From assembly GCA_963822705.1 (NCBI GenBank), contig CAWGIX010000006.1, forward strand, positions 62,001 through 126,000: 64,000 nt of DNA, read 5' to 3'. Numbering within the stretch: position 1 is the first letter of the stretch; each line of letters opens with the position of its first letter. The notes under the pieces were generated by a model, which worked only from the letters and a program-made list of their open reading frames with translations, was not told the DNA's origin and did not search any database. Shown here piece after piece: positions 27,008-36,879 of this stretch. The position numbers were made by a program, and so were the translations under genes. This DNA is from CAVRQM01 sp963822705. Its GTDB lineage: Bacteria; Pseudomonadota; Alphaproteobacteria; Acetobacterales; Acetobacteraceae.

Positions 27008-28035
27008 ATGACCGCGAACGCCAGCGCATCCTGGCCGCGCTGTGCGAATCTTCCTGGTCGTCGCTCTTCGTCGTCGTGCCGTGGCTGATCGCCGCCACCG
27101 GACCGAGGCGACCTCTACTACACGCTGAGCTCGGTCGCGCTGCTGGCATCGCCAGCGGCGGCGTCTGGCTCACCTTCTACATCGGCCGCATCAACATCGG
27201 GCAGGGCGCCTATCGCGCTGATGGGCGGCTATGTCTCGGCGATCCTGGTCGTGCGCTACGGCGTCTCCTTCTGGCTGAGCCTGCCGCTCGCCGGGCTGTT
27301 CTGCGCCGCGGCGAGCGTCCTGATCGGCCTGCCGATCCTGCGCCTGCGCGGCGTCTATTTCGCCATGGTGACGCTGGTGCTGACCGAGGTCGTGCGCCTG
27401 CTGGCGCTGGCCCTGCCGATCACCAGCGGCGCCAAGGGCATGGTCAGCATTCCCCCGCCCGGGCCGATCTCGCTGTTCGGCCTCACCTCGTTCCCGATTT
27501 CGGCACGCTCGCCGAATCCGCAACCAGGCCTTCTACTTCCTCTCCGTGATCGCTGATGATGCTCGGCTTTCGCGGCGCTCTACCGGCTGGTGCATTCGCG
27601 CGTCGGGCGGCTCTGCCGCGCGCTGCAGCAGAACGAGGAGCTGGCCTCGTCGATCGGCGTCAACGTGCCGCGCTGCTGCGCGTGATCGCCTATGCGATCT
27701 CGTCGTTCCTCGGCGGCGTCGGCGGCGCGATCTTCGCGGCGATCGCGCAGTCGATCTATCCCTCGAGCTTCACCGTCACCGATTAGCGTCAACTTCATGC
27801 TGAACTGCTTCCTCGGCGGCCTCGGCTACGTGTTCGGGCCGATGCTCGGCACGCTCGTCCTCTACTTCGGCTGGGACCTGCTGTTCCAGACCGGGCAATT
27901 CCAGCTGCTCGATCTATCTCGGCGTGATGATCGCGCTGATGCTGGTGCTGCCGAACGGCCTGCTCAGCATCGTGCGTACGTCGCCGGCAGTGGTTCGCCC
28001 CGGGACCGCTTCCGGCTCCCAGGCGTGCGGTCTGA
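27008..28035 (+). CDS. LivM-type ABC permease (six or more frameshifts)
   Basis: The second permease of the importer is recoverable only by changing frame repeatedly. In order one reads VVPWLIAATG, SGGVWLTFYIGRINIGQGAY, MGGYVSAILVVRYGVSFW, LRGVYFAMVTLVLTEVVRL, TSGAKGMVSIPPPGPISLFG, a block with LVHSRVGRLCRALQQNEELA and SSIGVN split over frames, AYAISSFLGGVGGAIFAA, SVNFMLNCFLGGLGYVFGPM and VMIALMLVLPNGLLSIV. Shifts lie near 27100, 27215, 27500, 27570, 27675, 27785 and 27915. This order matches LivM throughout. The stop is probably the TGA at 28033-28035. It pairs with LivH to form the channel. Confidence 0.65.
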
Positions 28036-28038
28036 TCC

Positions 28039-28827
28039 ATGGAGGAGATCTGAGTCGGGCCTCACCAAGCGCTACGGCGGCCTCGTGGCGGTCAACGACG
28101 TCTCGTTCAACGTCGAGGAGAACGAGATCCTCTCGGTGATCGGCCCGAACGGCGCCGGCAAGTCGACGCTGTTCAAGCTGATCGCCTCGTTCCTGCGGCC
28201 GACGCGCGGCGAGGTGCTGTTCCGCGGCGAGCGCATCTCCGGCCTCGCGCCGCATATCGTGGCCCGCAAGGGCGTCGTGCGGACCTTCCAGGAGACGACG
28301 ATCTTCAAGGGCATGAGCGTGCGCGACAACGTCATCATCGCGCATCACCTGCGCTCGCGGGCAAGCCTGCTCGGCTTCTATCGTCGGCTCCGGCGCGCGC
28401 CGCGAGGACGAGCGCGGCGTTCGGGCGCTCGGCCGACGAGATTCTCGAGTTCCTGGGTCTCGAGCGGGCTGCGCAACGAGATCGCCAGCAACCTGCCGCA
28501 GGGGCATCTGCGTGCCCTCGGCATCGCCATCGGGCTGGCGGCCAATCCGACAATCCTGCTGCTCGACGAGCCCTTCGCCGGCATGAACCACGACGAGACC
28601 GACGGGCGGTCGAAATGGTGCGGGCGGTGCGCGACCGCGGCGTCACGCGTGCTGCTGGTGGAGCACGACATGCCGGCGGTGATGAAGATCTCCGACCGCA
28701 TCGTCGTCCTCAATTTCGGCGCAGAAGATCGCCGAGGGAACGCCCGGCGGAAATCCAGAACAACCAGCAGGTCATCGAGGCCTATCTCGGCATCGAAGAC
28801 GAAATCGATCGGGCTCTAGACCGATGA
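28039..28827 (+). CDS. LivG-type ABC ATPase (three or more frameshifts)
   Basis: ATP-binding subunit with LTKRYGGLVAVNDVSFNV, Walker A GPNGAGKST, the LivG-typical VRTFQETTIFKGMSVRDN, a degraded-looking stretch from about 28385 to 28440, NLPQGHLRALGIAIGLA (signature region, LPxG-H variant in place of LSxGQ), Walker B ILLLDEPFAGMNHDE and the switch VEHDMPAVMKISDRIVVL. The C-terminus resumes in another frame as IQNNQQVIEAYLGIEDE. Shifts are near 28050, 28400, 28605 and 28725. ATG at 28039 is preceded by a weak site. The stop overlaps the LivF start (ATGA at 28824-28827), showing coupled translation in the intact operon. Confidence 0.7.
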
Positions 28828-29556
28828 CGCCGCTGCTCGCCTTCGCCGACGTCGAGCTCTACTACGATCACGTCTACGCGCTGAAGGGCGTGTCGCTCGA
28901 GCGTTGAACGAGGGCGAGACGGTCGCGCTGATCGGCGCCAACGGCGCCGGCAAGTCGTCGATCCTGCGCGCCATCACCGGCATCAGCGCAGGATCGCGCA
29001 AGGGCGACGATCCGATTTCGACGGCAAGCGCATCGACGGCCTCGGGCCGGACGAAATCGTCGGCTCGGCATCGCCATGGTGCCCGAGGGCCGGCGCGTGT
29101 TCCCGTACATGTCGGTGCAAGGACAATCTGCTGATGGGCGCCTTCACGCCGCACCGACAAGGCGGGCATCGCGGCCACGCTCGACAGCGTGCTGGCGCGC
29201 TTCCCCCGCCTGAAGGAGCGCTATTCGCCAGGCGGCCGGCACGATGAGCGGCGGCGAGCAGCAGATGCTGGTGATCGGCCGCGCGCTGATGGCGAAGCCG
29301 CGGCTGCTGCTGCTCGACGAGCCGTCGCTCGGCATCGCGCCGAAGCTCGTGCAGGACATCGCGCGCTCGATCGTCGCCATCAATCGCGACGAGAAGGTCA
29401 GCGTGCTGCTGGTCGAGCAGAACTCGCGCATGGCGCTTGCGCATCTCGCAGCGCGCCTACGCGCTGGCCACCGGCAAGACCGTGCTGACCGGCCGCTCGG
29501 AGGAGCTGCTCGCCGACGATCGGATCAAGCGGCTCTATCTTGGCGGAGAGTTATAA
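28824..29556 (+). CDS. LivF-type ABC ATPase (four or more frameshifts)
   Basis: The second ATPase reads LAFADVELYYDHVYALKGVS, then in a new frame LNEGETVALIGANGAGKSSI with Walker A GANGAGKSS, followed by a badly broken middle (29015-29235) where GIAMVPEGRRVFP-like residues are split over frames, then MSGGEQQMLVIGRALMAKPR (signature), Walker B LLLLDEPSLGIAPKL and LLVEQNSRMAL, and finally ALATGKTVLTGRSEELL and a stop at 29556. The rejoined length is about 240 residues, right for LivF. It energises import together with LivG. Confidence 0.7.
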
Positions 29557-29611
29557 GCCGCAACGCCGGAAAAGTCTGGCTATGCGCGTGCGAACCGAGG
29601 AGCGAGCGCCT

Positions 29612-31130
29612 ATGAGCCGATACGATGTCATTGTCGTGGGCGCCGGCTCAAGCGGCGGCGTGGTGGCCGCGCGGCTGTCGGAAAATGTCCACCGCCGCAT
29701 TCTCCTGCTGGAGGCGGGGCCGGATTTTCCGCGTGAAGAAACCGTCCCGCCGCTATTCACGGTCAGCGGCGAGCACAGCTGGCGAACCGCGGGAATACCC
29801 GAGTTCGACTGGGATTTCGCCAATACCGACGGCAGCCGGCACTCTGGGTAGGCGCAGCCTGCGGTTGCCGCGCGGCCGCCTGGTCGGCGGCACGTCGATG
29901 ATCAACGCCACGATCGCGGCCCGCGGCGCCCCGTTCGATTTCGACCGCTGGGCTGCCATGGGCAACACCGGCTGGGCTTGGCGCGACCTGCTGCCGCTGT
30001 TCATTGCCATCGAGAACGACCGCGATTTCGGCGACCAGCCGATCCACGGCCGCGACGGACCGATCGTCATCCAGCGCTATCGTCCCGAGAGCTGGGCGCC
30101 GGTCAACCGGGCTATGTACGACGCGTGCCTGGAGCTGGGCGTGCGCGAGGCGCGCGACCTCAATGCGCCCGACGGCCAGGCCGGCGTGATCGGGCCGATG
30201 CCGCACAACCGCTACAAGGAAGTCCGGCAGGGAACGCTGGTGACCTATTTGCGCGCGGCCCGCCCGCGCCCGAACCTTTGCATCCAGGGCGGCTGCCTAG
30301 TCGATCGGGTCGTTCTTGCCGGTGCCATCGGGCCGAGGGTGTGATCTACCGCGACGGCGCTGGCCAAAACCACACGGCGCTAGCCGACGAGATCGTAATC
30401 AGCGCCGGGGTCTATAACAGCCCGGCCATTTTGCAGCGCTCCGGCATCGGCCCGGCCGAGTGGCTGCGTCCGCTGGGGATCGCGGTCGCGGCCGACCTGC
30501 CGGTCGGGCGCAACCTGCTGGATCATCCCGGTTTCGGCATGCAGTTTCGCGCCGAGGGGTTGGGCGTGATGACCGGCCGCCTGTTCGCGGCCAACGTCCG
30601 CGGGCCGGCGAACGCGGCCGGGGAGCCGGAGTGGCAGACCCATCCGTTTCCGATCGACGAGGAGGAGAACATCGCCGGTTTCTGGACCTATTTGACCCGG
30701 CAGGAGGCCGAGGGCGAGGTGCGCATCACCAGCGCCGACCCGACGCAGCCGCCGCTGATCGACCATCGCTACAACACGCGCGACCGGGACCGGCAGCGCT
30801 TTGCCGAGGCGCGGGCATTTTTTCGCGCTATGCTGGCGACGCAAGTTTTTCGACGCCATGGCGCACGGTGGATCGACGATCCCGATAAGCCGATCGGGGA
30901 CGCACTGTCGCAAGGCCATGGGCCCCGCCCACCACCAGGCCGGCTCGGTCAAGATGGGGCCGGAGGCCGACCGCAGCGCGGTCGTGGGGCCCGATCTTCG
31001 CGTGCACGGATTCGACAATCTGCGCGTGGCCGATACCAGCATCTATCCCGACAACGTCATGCACAATACCAATTTGACCGCGATGGTGGTCGGCGAAGTG
31101 GCGGCCCGGTGCGTGGATCGGGGTAACTGA
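29612..31130 (+). CDS. GMC-family FAD-dependent oxidoreductase (four or more frameshifts)
   Basis: The N-terminus YDVIVVGAGSSGGVVAARLSE is the FAD dinucleotide-binding motif, followed by RILLLEAGPDF. After a shift at about 29850 come LPRGRLVGGTSMINATIAAR (GMC signature 1) and YKEVRQGTLVTYL; after another at about 30325 comes DEIVISAGVYNSPAILQRSGIG (signature 2). Further shifts at about 30845-30920 precede the C-terminal AHHQAGSVKMG and LRVADTSIYPDNVMHNTNLT, which carry the catalytic His and Asn positions. The rejoined length is about 506 residues. GAGGAG lies nine bases before the ATG. Such enzymes oxidise alcohols (choline, sugars, aromatic alcohols). It follows the Liv genes by 55 bases and may belong with them. 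Confidence 0.78.
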
Positions 31131-31213
31131 GGCTGTCGCTCCAAATGATGGCGTGAACGCCCGTATAGTCTGGCCCCAAGACGCGACGCGGTCGCGGTGC
31201 CGGTGGAGGGCCG

Positions 31214-31907
31214 ATGGTGCGGCTGGAAGGAGTGGCGCTGCGTTACGGCGAATATGGCCGACGACGCGGCCATGCCCCTGAGGTGCTGCGCGACATCAGT
31301 TTTGCCATTCCGGGCGGCGGTTTTCGCTGGCTGCTCGGGCAATCCGGCGCCGGAAAGTCGAGCCTGCTGCGTCTGCTGCATCTAGCGGTGCGGCCGACGC
31401 GCGGGCGGCTGGGAGTGTTGGGGGTGGAGATCGGGTCCGATCGCAGCGTCCGTGCGCGCCGCCGCCTGCCAACGCTGCGTCGGCGGATCGGCATGGTGTT
31501 CCAGGACTTTCCGATTGCTGCCGCACCTATCCGTGTTTGACAACGTGGCGCTGCCGCTGCGCATAGCCGGCCTGCGTGAGCCGGCCGTGCGGGCGGACGT
31601 GGAGGAAATGCTGGGCTGGGTGGGGTTGGTGCAGCAAGCCAGTGAGTTTCCGCAAACCCTGTCCGGCGGCGAGCAGCAGCGGGTGGCGATCGCGCGGGCC
31701 GTGGTTGCGCGGCCCAGCTTGTTGCTGGCCGACGAACCGACCGGCAATCTGGACGAACTGCAGGCGGAGCGGTTGATGCGGTTGCTGAACGAAATGAACC
31801 GGCTCGGTGTCACCGTGATTGTGGCGACGCACAATGAGCGGCTGATGCTGCGTCACCCAGGCCCGGTATTACGGCTCGAACGAGGCAGGCTGGTGGAGGA
31901 TGCCTAG
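31214..31907 (+). CDS. ftsE: Cell-division ABC ATPase FtsE (one frameshift)
   Basis: A compact ATPase with Walker A GQSGAGKSS, RRRIGMVFQDF, then after a net +1 shift at about 31515 FRLLPHLSVFDNVALPLRIAG, the signature LSGGEQQRVAIARAV, Walker B LLLADEPTGNLD and the switch VATHNERL. Size (about 230 residues), the DNVALPLRI block and the immediately following FtsX-type membrane gene identify FtsE. FtsEX sits at the inner membrane and controls septal peptidoglycan hydrolases. A GGAGG site lies just before the ATG. The stop overlaps the ftsX start by eight bases. Confidence 0.85.
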
Positions 31908-32849
31908 AACTCGGGCTGTCCGCGGAAAAGCCGACAATCTCGGGCTCCGCCGGGCGCTGAGCGGCGGGCTACTGCCGGTGCTGGTTGGAGCGATGACGTT
32001 TCTGGCCGCCCTTGCCGGGGCCGGCGCGGTGGGCGCGGCGGCCATCGCACGGCACTGGCAGATCGGGGGCGGGGGGCGCGCTGACTGCGCAAATCCCGCA
32101 GCCTGACCAGCCGGCTGGCGGCGCCCAGAGCGGGATTACGCGGATGCAGCGTGCCTTGATCCTGCTGCGCGCCGACCCCGAAATTGCCGCCGCCAGGACG
32201 CTCGGCCAGGAAGAGCTTGCGGCCGTGCTCCGGCCCTGGTTCGGCGGCGAGAATCCGCCGGCTGAATTGCCGATCCCGGGGGTCATAGCCGTAACGCTCA
32301 AAACTCCCGGTTCCGGGTCGAGCATGAAAGAGGCCGATCTGGGCACTCGCTTGGCGCAGGCGGTCCCAGGCGCGACGGTGGAGCGCCCGAACGCAATGGG
32401 CTGGCCGGATTGCCACCCTGGCGGACAGCTTACAGGCTTGTGCGCTGCTGGTACTGGGCATCGTGGCGGGCGTCGCTGTGATGGTGGTGGTCGTCGCGAC
32501 CCATTCCGGACTCGTCGCGCGCCGTGACACGATCCGCATCGTGCACGGACTGGGCGCCACGGACAGCTACATTGCGGGTCAGTTTGCCCGCCGCGCGACC
32601 GCGCTGGCCGGGGCCGGGGGCGCGATTGGGGCAGTCGCGGCCTTGCCGCTGATGCTAGCCTTGGCGGCCATTGCATCGCCGCTATCGGGCGATCAGACGG
32701 CCGGGTTGCGCACCTCGGTTTGGGCGCTGCCGTCGTTCCTTCCCGCGGAACTGTGGATCGGCCTGCCGGCGCTGCCTCTGGCTGCGGCCCTGATCGGGTT
32801 CGCCACCGCCCAGGGCACCGTCCGCGGCTGGTTACGGCGGCTGCCGTGA
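31900..32849 (+). CDS. ftsX: Cell-division membrane protein FtsX (two frameshifts)
   Basis: The N-terminal piece has a cytoplasmic leader and the first membrane helix (PVLVGAMTFLAALAGAGAVG). After a shift at about 32080 a periplasmic domain follows (GITRMQRALILLRADPEIA, then ELPIPGVIAVTLKTPG). After a second shift at about 32400 come three C-terminal membrane helices, including RDTIRIVHGLGATDSYIAGQ, the characteristic cytoplasmic loop of FtsX. The rejoined length is about 315 residues. The sequence is more divergent than FtsE, as usual for FtsX. Both shifts are net +1. The stop overlaps the next start in a GTGA arrangement. Confidence 0.75.
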
Positions 32850-33478
32850 CCGCGCTGCGGGTTCTCCGGGTGTTCTTGGCACTTCCGGCGTTGGCTATTT
32901 CTGTCGCGGTGCTGGGGTTCGTCTGGTTCCTGCACCTGGCCCATGCACCGAGCCGGCCGCCGCCGGTGGCCGACGGTATCGTTGTCCTAACCGGCGGGGC
33001 GGACCGGGTCGCGACCGCGCTGCGCCTGCTCGCCGCGGGGCAGGCTCGGATTCTGCTTGTCTCCGGAGCCGGGGCCGGAACTGGATTTTCCGATCTGGTG
33101 CACCACGCCGGGGCCGACCCGGCGCTCGGAGCGCGCGTGACACTCGGCCACGGGGCGGCATCGACGCACGGCAATGCCATCGAGACGGCGCGCTGGGCCG
33201 AAGCGCACGGGGTCCGCTCGCTGATCGTGGTTACGGCATTCTACCACATGCCGCGCGCCATCGCAGAACTGTCGCGGGCGCTGCCCGGAGCCGAATTCTT
33301 CCCCGTCGCGGTGTGGCCGGAACGGCTCGGCAGCTGGCAGGAATGGCGGTTGATGGTGAGCGAATACCTGAAATGGCTGGCGGTCGAGGTCGGGGTCTCG
33401 GCCGACTCGTCCCGGCCCGGCCCGGCCCGGCTCGGCCCTGCGCTGGAGGCGGGCGGCGGGCGCGCGCCGCGAGGATGA
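32846..33478 (+). CDS. YdcF-family (DUF218) membrane-anchored protein
   Basis: A 210-residue protein with one N-terminal membrane helix (VLRVFLALPALAISVAVLGF region) followed by a DUF218/YdcF domain: ADGIVVLTGGADRVATALRLL, ILLVSGAG, the conserved Asn of THGNAIETARWAEAHGV and TAFYHMPRAIAEL. Related proteins (SanA, ElyC) act in envelope biogenesis. The C-terminal tail is Pro/Gly/Ala-rich, from a run of CCCGG repeats (33413-33438), and may be partly unreliable. The gene is fused into the ftsEX operon by a 4-base overlap at its start and an ATGA overlap at its end, pointing to an envelope role. Confidence 0.8.
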   Translation: MTALRVLRVFLALPALAISVAVLGFVWFLHLAHAPSRPPPVADGIVVLTGGADRVATALRLLAAGQARILLVSGAGAGTGFSDLVHHAGADPALGARVTLGHGAASTHGNAIETARWAEAHGVRSLIVVTAFYHMPRAIAELSRALPGAEFFPVAVWPERLGSWQEWRLMVSEYLKWLAVEVGVSADSSRPGPARLGPALEAGGGRAPRG

Positions 33479-34176
33479 CGCTGCTGCGCTCGGCGGCGTT
33501 CAATGTCTGGTTCTACGGCATCACCGTCCTGTTCTGCCTGGGCAGCCTGCCGGTCCGCCTGCGCGCGCGCAGCACCGGACGCAAAACGGTGATCGCCTAC
33601 GCGCGGCTTTGGGCGCGGACGGTGCTCGCGGGATTGCGGCTGTTGGCGGGAATCACCTGGCGGGTGGAGGGGCACCTGCCCACTGGGGCAGCGCTGCTGG
33701 CCGCCCAGCACCAGTCCGCATTCGAGACGTTGCTGTGGACCGTGCTGCTGCCGGATTTCGCGTTCGTGCTGAAGCGCGAGCTGCTGCGCATTCCGCTGTT
33801 CGGACCCATGCTGGAGGCCGCGGGAATGATTCCGGTCGATCGCGCCGCCGGCGCCGCCGCCATGCGCGCCTTGCTGCGCGACGGGGAAAAGGCCGCACGG
33901 CAAGGCCGCCAGATTGTGATTTTTCCCGAGGGCACGCGAGTCGCCCCAGGTGCCAGCGTGGCGTTGCACCCCGGGGTCGCGGCGCTGGCTCGGTACACCG
34001 GCTTGTCGGTCGTGCCCGTGGTGACCGACTCCGGCCGGTTCTGGGGCCGGCGCTCGTTCCGCAAGCGGCCGGGTACGATCCGGGTGCGCCTGCTCCCGCC
34101 GTTGCCGTCCGGCCTGTCGCGCGAAGTCATAATGGAACGCCTCGCCGCGCACTACGCGGCCGGGCCGCCGTGCTGA
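33475..34176 (+). CDS. plsC: 1-acyl-sn-glycerol-3-phosphate acyltransferase (PlsC family)
   Basis: A 233-residue acyltransferase with an N-terminal hydrophobic segment (FNVWFYGITVLFCLG), the catalytic motif in AAQHQSAFETL (HxxxxE variant: His-Gln-Ser-Ala-Phe-Glu) and the substrate motif FPEGTR (IVIFPEGTRVA). These are motifs I and III of the LPLAT family, which acylates lysophosphatidic acid to phosphatidic acid at the inner membrane. The start at 33475 overlaps the YdcF stop (ATGA). It ends the ftsE-ftsX-ydcF-plsC operon. Confidence 0.85.
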   Translation: MTLLRSAAFNVWFYGITVLFCLGSLPVRLRARSTGRKTVIAYARLWARTVLAGLRLLAGITWRVEGHLPTGAALLAAQHQSAFETLLWTVLLPDFAFVLKRELLRIPLFGPMLEAAGMIPVDRAAGAAAMRALLRDGEKAARQGRQIVIFPEGTRVAPGASVALHPGVAALARYTGLSVVPVVTDSGRFWGRRSFRKRPGTIRVRLLPPLPSGLSREVIMERLAAHYAAGPPC

Positions 34177-34259
34177 GAAGCCCTGTGGACAAGAGTGTGG
34201 GTCAAACCGTCCGCCAGCTCCGACGCAACCCAAGTGCATCGCTGTAAGGCGCTGTCATA

Positions 34260-35334
34260 ATGGACGATGTTCGCGAATATGATCCACCTGCAAATCCTGG
34301 GCGCGGTCTGGGGATTAAACGCCGCCGGTGGCTGTGGATCGCGGTCGCGAGCGTCGCGGTTCTGGTGCTCGCCCACGCCGCGCTCTGGTGGGCGGCCGAG
34401 CAGGCAATGGCCCGCGGATTTGCCCGATGGCAAGCGGACATGACCTCGCAGGGTTGGCAGGTGAAGGCCGGGCCCTCGGAACTGGGCGGTTGGCCTCTCG
34501 CCGCCGCCCGGATCTTTTCCGCGGTCGAGATCGGCGCCGGTCCGATGAGGCTGCGCTCGGAACGCCTGGAGGTCAGCGCCTCCCTCCTTCACCCGGCCAC
34601 GCTGCGCGTGACCTTCCCCACAGCTGTGACATTGGGCCTGCCCTTACTCCCCCCGCTCCGCCTCACGGCCGAGGAAGCCAGCCTGGACACCCCGCTGCGA
34701 GGGTTCCCGTGGGTCGATTTCGACGCACATGGCCTGCAGGCCGAATGGTCGACACCGGACGGCCTCCCGCAGCGGCTGGACGCGGCCATCGCTCATGCAA
34801 GGCTCGAGCCGAGCACGCACGGGTTACTGGTCCAAGGCAGCGCTCAGGCGATCACGCTCCCCGAGCCGCCGTCGGGCGGGCTGCTGCCGCTGGGCAACAG
34901 AACTCGCTTCCGTCTCGTTCGATGCCACATTGCACGGCAGCCTGCCGGCGCCGTCATTGGATACAGCGACCTTGGCTGCCTGGCGCGACGCCGGAGGGGC
35001 CTTTCTGGTCCAGCGGCTTGCTTTGGGCTACGGTCCGCTCGGCCTATCGGGGAATGGCCGGTTCGGGCTGGACGAGCGGCTCCAGCCGAGCGGGGAAGCC
35101 CAGGTGCAGGTGCTGGGCTACGCCGAGACGCTCAAGACCCTGACCGCCTCGCACGTGATGACGGCGCATGCCGCCCAGGCGATCGGCGCGGTGTTGGCGC
35201 TGCTGGCGCGCCCGCCGGAAGGCGGCGGCGCGCCGGAGGTGGATGCCGCGGTGTCGTTGCAGAACCGCACCCTCACCGTCGCAGGCTTCCCGCTCGTGCA
35301 ATTGTCTCCCATCACATGGCCGAGCGGCAACTAG
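34260..35334 (+). CDS. DUF2125-family protein (one frameshift)
   Basis: The product starts with a short cytoplasmic tail and a membrane anchor (RRRWLWIAVASVAVLVLAHA), then a periplasmic beta-rich domain opening with AMARGFARWQADMTSQGWQV and LGGWPLAAARIF, typical of DUF2125, a family common in Rhodospirillales and Rhodobacterales. A net +1 shift at about 34905 joins the first half to SVSFDATLHGSLPAPSLDT and the C-terminal NRTLTVAGFPLVQLSPI. The rejoined length is about 357 residues. Function of the family is unknown; the layout resembles AsmA-like envelope proteins. About 80 bases separate it from plsC. Confidence 0.7.
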
Positions 35335-35450
35335 CGGTCTGACGCACTCCATCGGTATACCAGTCGCTGCGGCTGGGCGAGTGGGGTCTGGCGGCTCCGC
35401 GCAAGGTGGCCATCTTGCTATTCGCGTCCGCGTGGACCGGGAGTATCGCG

Positions 35451-36879
35451 ATGACCGCCTTGAACGCATTGATGCTGGCCCGGGTGCAATTCGCCTTCAC
35501 CATCGGCTTTCATATCGTGCTGCCTGCCTTCTCCATCGGATTGGCCAGCTACCTCATGGTGCTGGAGGCGCTGTGGCTGCGCAGCGGGCGCCAAGTCTAT
35601 CTCGACTTGTTCCAGTTCTGGCTAAAGGCGTTCAGCCTCGTGTTCGGCATGGGCGTGGTGAGCGGCCTGGTGATGTCGTACGAGTTCGGCACCAACTGGT
35701 CGGAATTCGCCCGCCGCGCCGGACCGGTGGTCGGACCGTTGATGGGCTACGAGGTGCTGACCGCGTTCTTTCTCGAGGCGGGTTTTCTCGGCATCATGCT
35801 GTTCGGCATGCAGCGCGTCGGGCGCGGACTGCACTTCTTCGCCACCTGCGTCGTTGCGTGCGGCACGCTGCTCTCGGCGTTCTGGATTCTTTCCGCCAAT
35901 TCGTGGATGCAAACGCCACAGGGCTACACAATCGGGGCCGATGGACGATTCATACCCACCGACTGGTTGGCAATCATTTTCAATCCGAGTTTCCCGGTGC
36001 GCCTGCCGCATATGGTGCTGGCTTCGTATCTGAGCGTGGCGTTCTTCGTGGGCGCCACCGGCGCCTGGCACCTGCTGCACGACCGCGGCAATCAGGCCGC
36101 CCGCACCATGTTCTCCATGGCAATGTGGATGGCCGCACTGGTCGGCGCCGGCGCAGATCGTCATGGGCGACCTGCACGGGCTGAACACGCTGGCGCACCA
36201 GCCGGCAAAAATCGCCGCCATGGAGGGAGACTGGAAGCCGGAGCGCGGGGCGCCCGAACTGCTGTTCGGCGTTCCCAACATGAAGACGGGCCACACCGAC
36301 TACGCCGTCGGCATTCCGCACCTCGGCAGCCTGATCCTGACCCATTCGTGGAACGGCGAAGTGCCCGGGCTGCTCTCGTTCCCGCCCGACCAGCGGCCGT
36401 TCTCTCCGCTAATATTCTGGACGTTCCGCCTGATGGTCGGACTTGGTTTCCTGATGGCCGCGGTCGGTGCCGTGTCGCTGTGGCTGCGCTGGAAGCGAAA
36501 ACTGTTCGAGGCGCGCTGGCTACAGTGGATCGTTCTGGCCATGGCGCCGGCCGGCTTCGTGGCCTTGCTGTCCGGCTGGGTGACGACCGAGGTGGGGCGG
36601 CAGCCGTTCACCGTCTATGGCGTGATGCGCACGGCCGACAGCGTTTCGCCGATCGGCACGCCGGGGGTCGCGGTGTCGTTGGCCGCGTTTGGCGTGGTGT
36701 ACTTGACGGTGTTCGGTGCCGGCTTCCTGTTCCTGGCGCGGATGGTGCTGAAGCGGCCGGAGCGCGGCGAGGGCGGCCCGGACGCGAGCCAGCCGACCCG
36801 CGCCCACGGCATCACCCCGGGGCCGCCGGCGCAAGCCGCTTACGGCGATCCGGTGCCGAGCGGAGGCAGCGCACCATGA
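35451..36879 (+). CDS. cioA: Cytochrome bd-type (cyanide-insensitive) quinol oxidase subunit I (one frameshift)
   Basis: A multi-helix membrane protein starting LNALMLARVQFAFTIGFHIV, where the His is the high-spin haem ligand of CydA/CioA. VMSYEFGTNWSEF and GYEVLTAFFLEAGFLGIMLFG follow, then, after a net +1 shift at about 36150, AQIVMGDLHGLNTLAHQPAK and IAAMEGDW, and finally LSGWVTTEVGRQPFTVYGVM with the usual GRQPW-like quinol-oxidase motif. The Q-loop between the middle helices is short, as in CioA. Start at 35451 is chosen for the GGGAG site and alignment. It oxidises ubiquinol and reduces O2 to water without proton pumping. The stop overlaps the subunit II start (ATGA). Confidence 0.88.

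Noticed and set aside
24856..29556. Treating the Liv genes as several short independent genes
   Set aside because: Fragments follow the order of single LivK, H, M, G and F proteins, so one gene each with frameshifts is simpler.
33413..33438. CCCGG tandem run as a CRISPR or regulatory repeat
   Set aside because: It is a short low-complexity run inside the YdcF C-terminal codons with no spacers.
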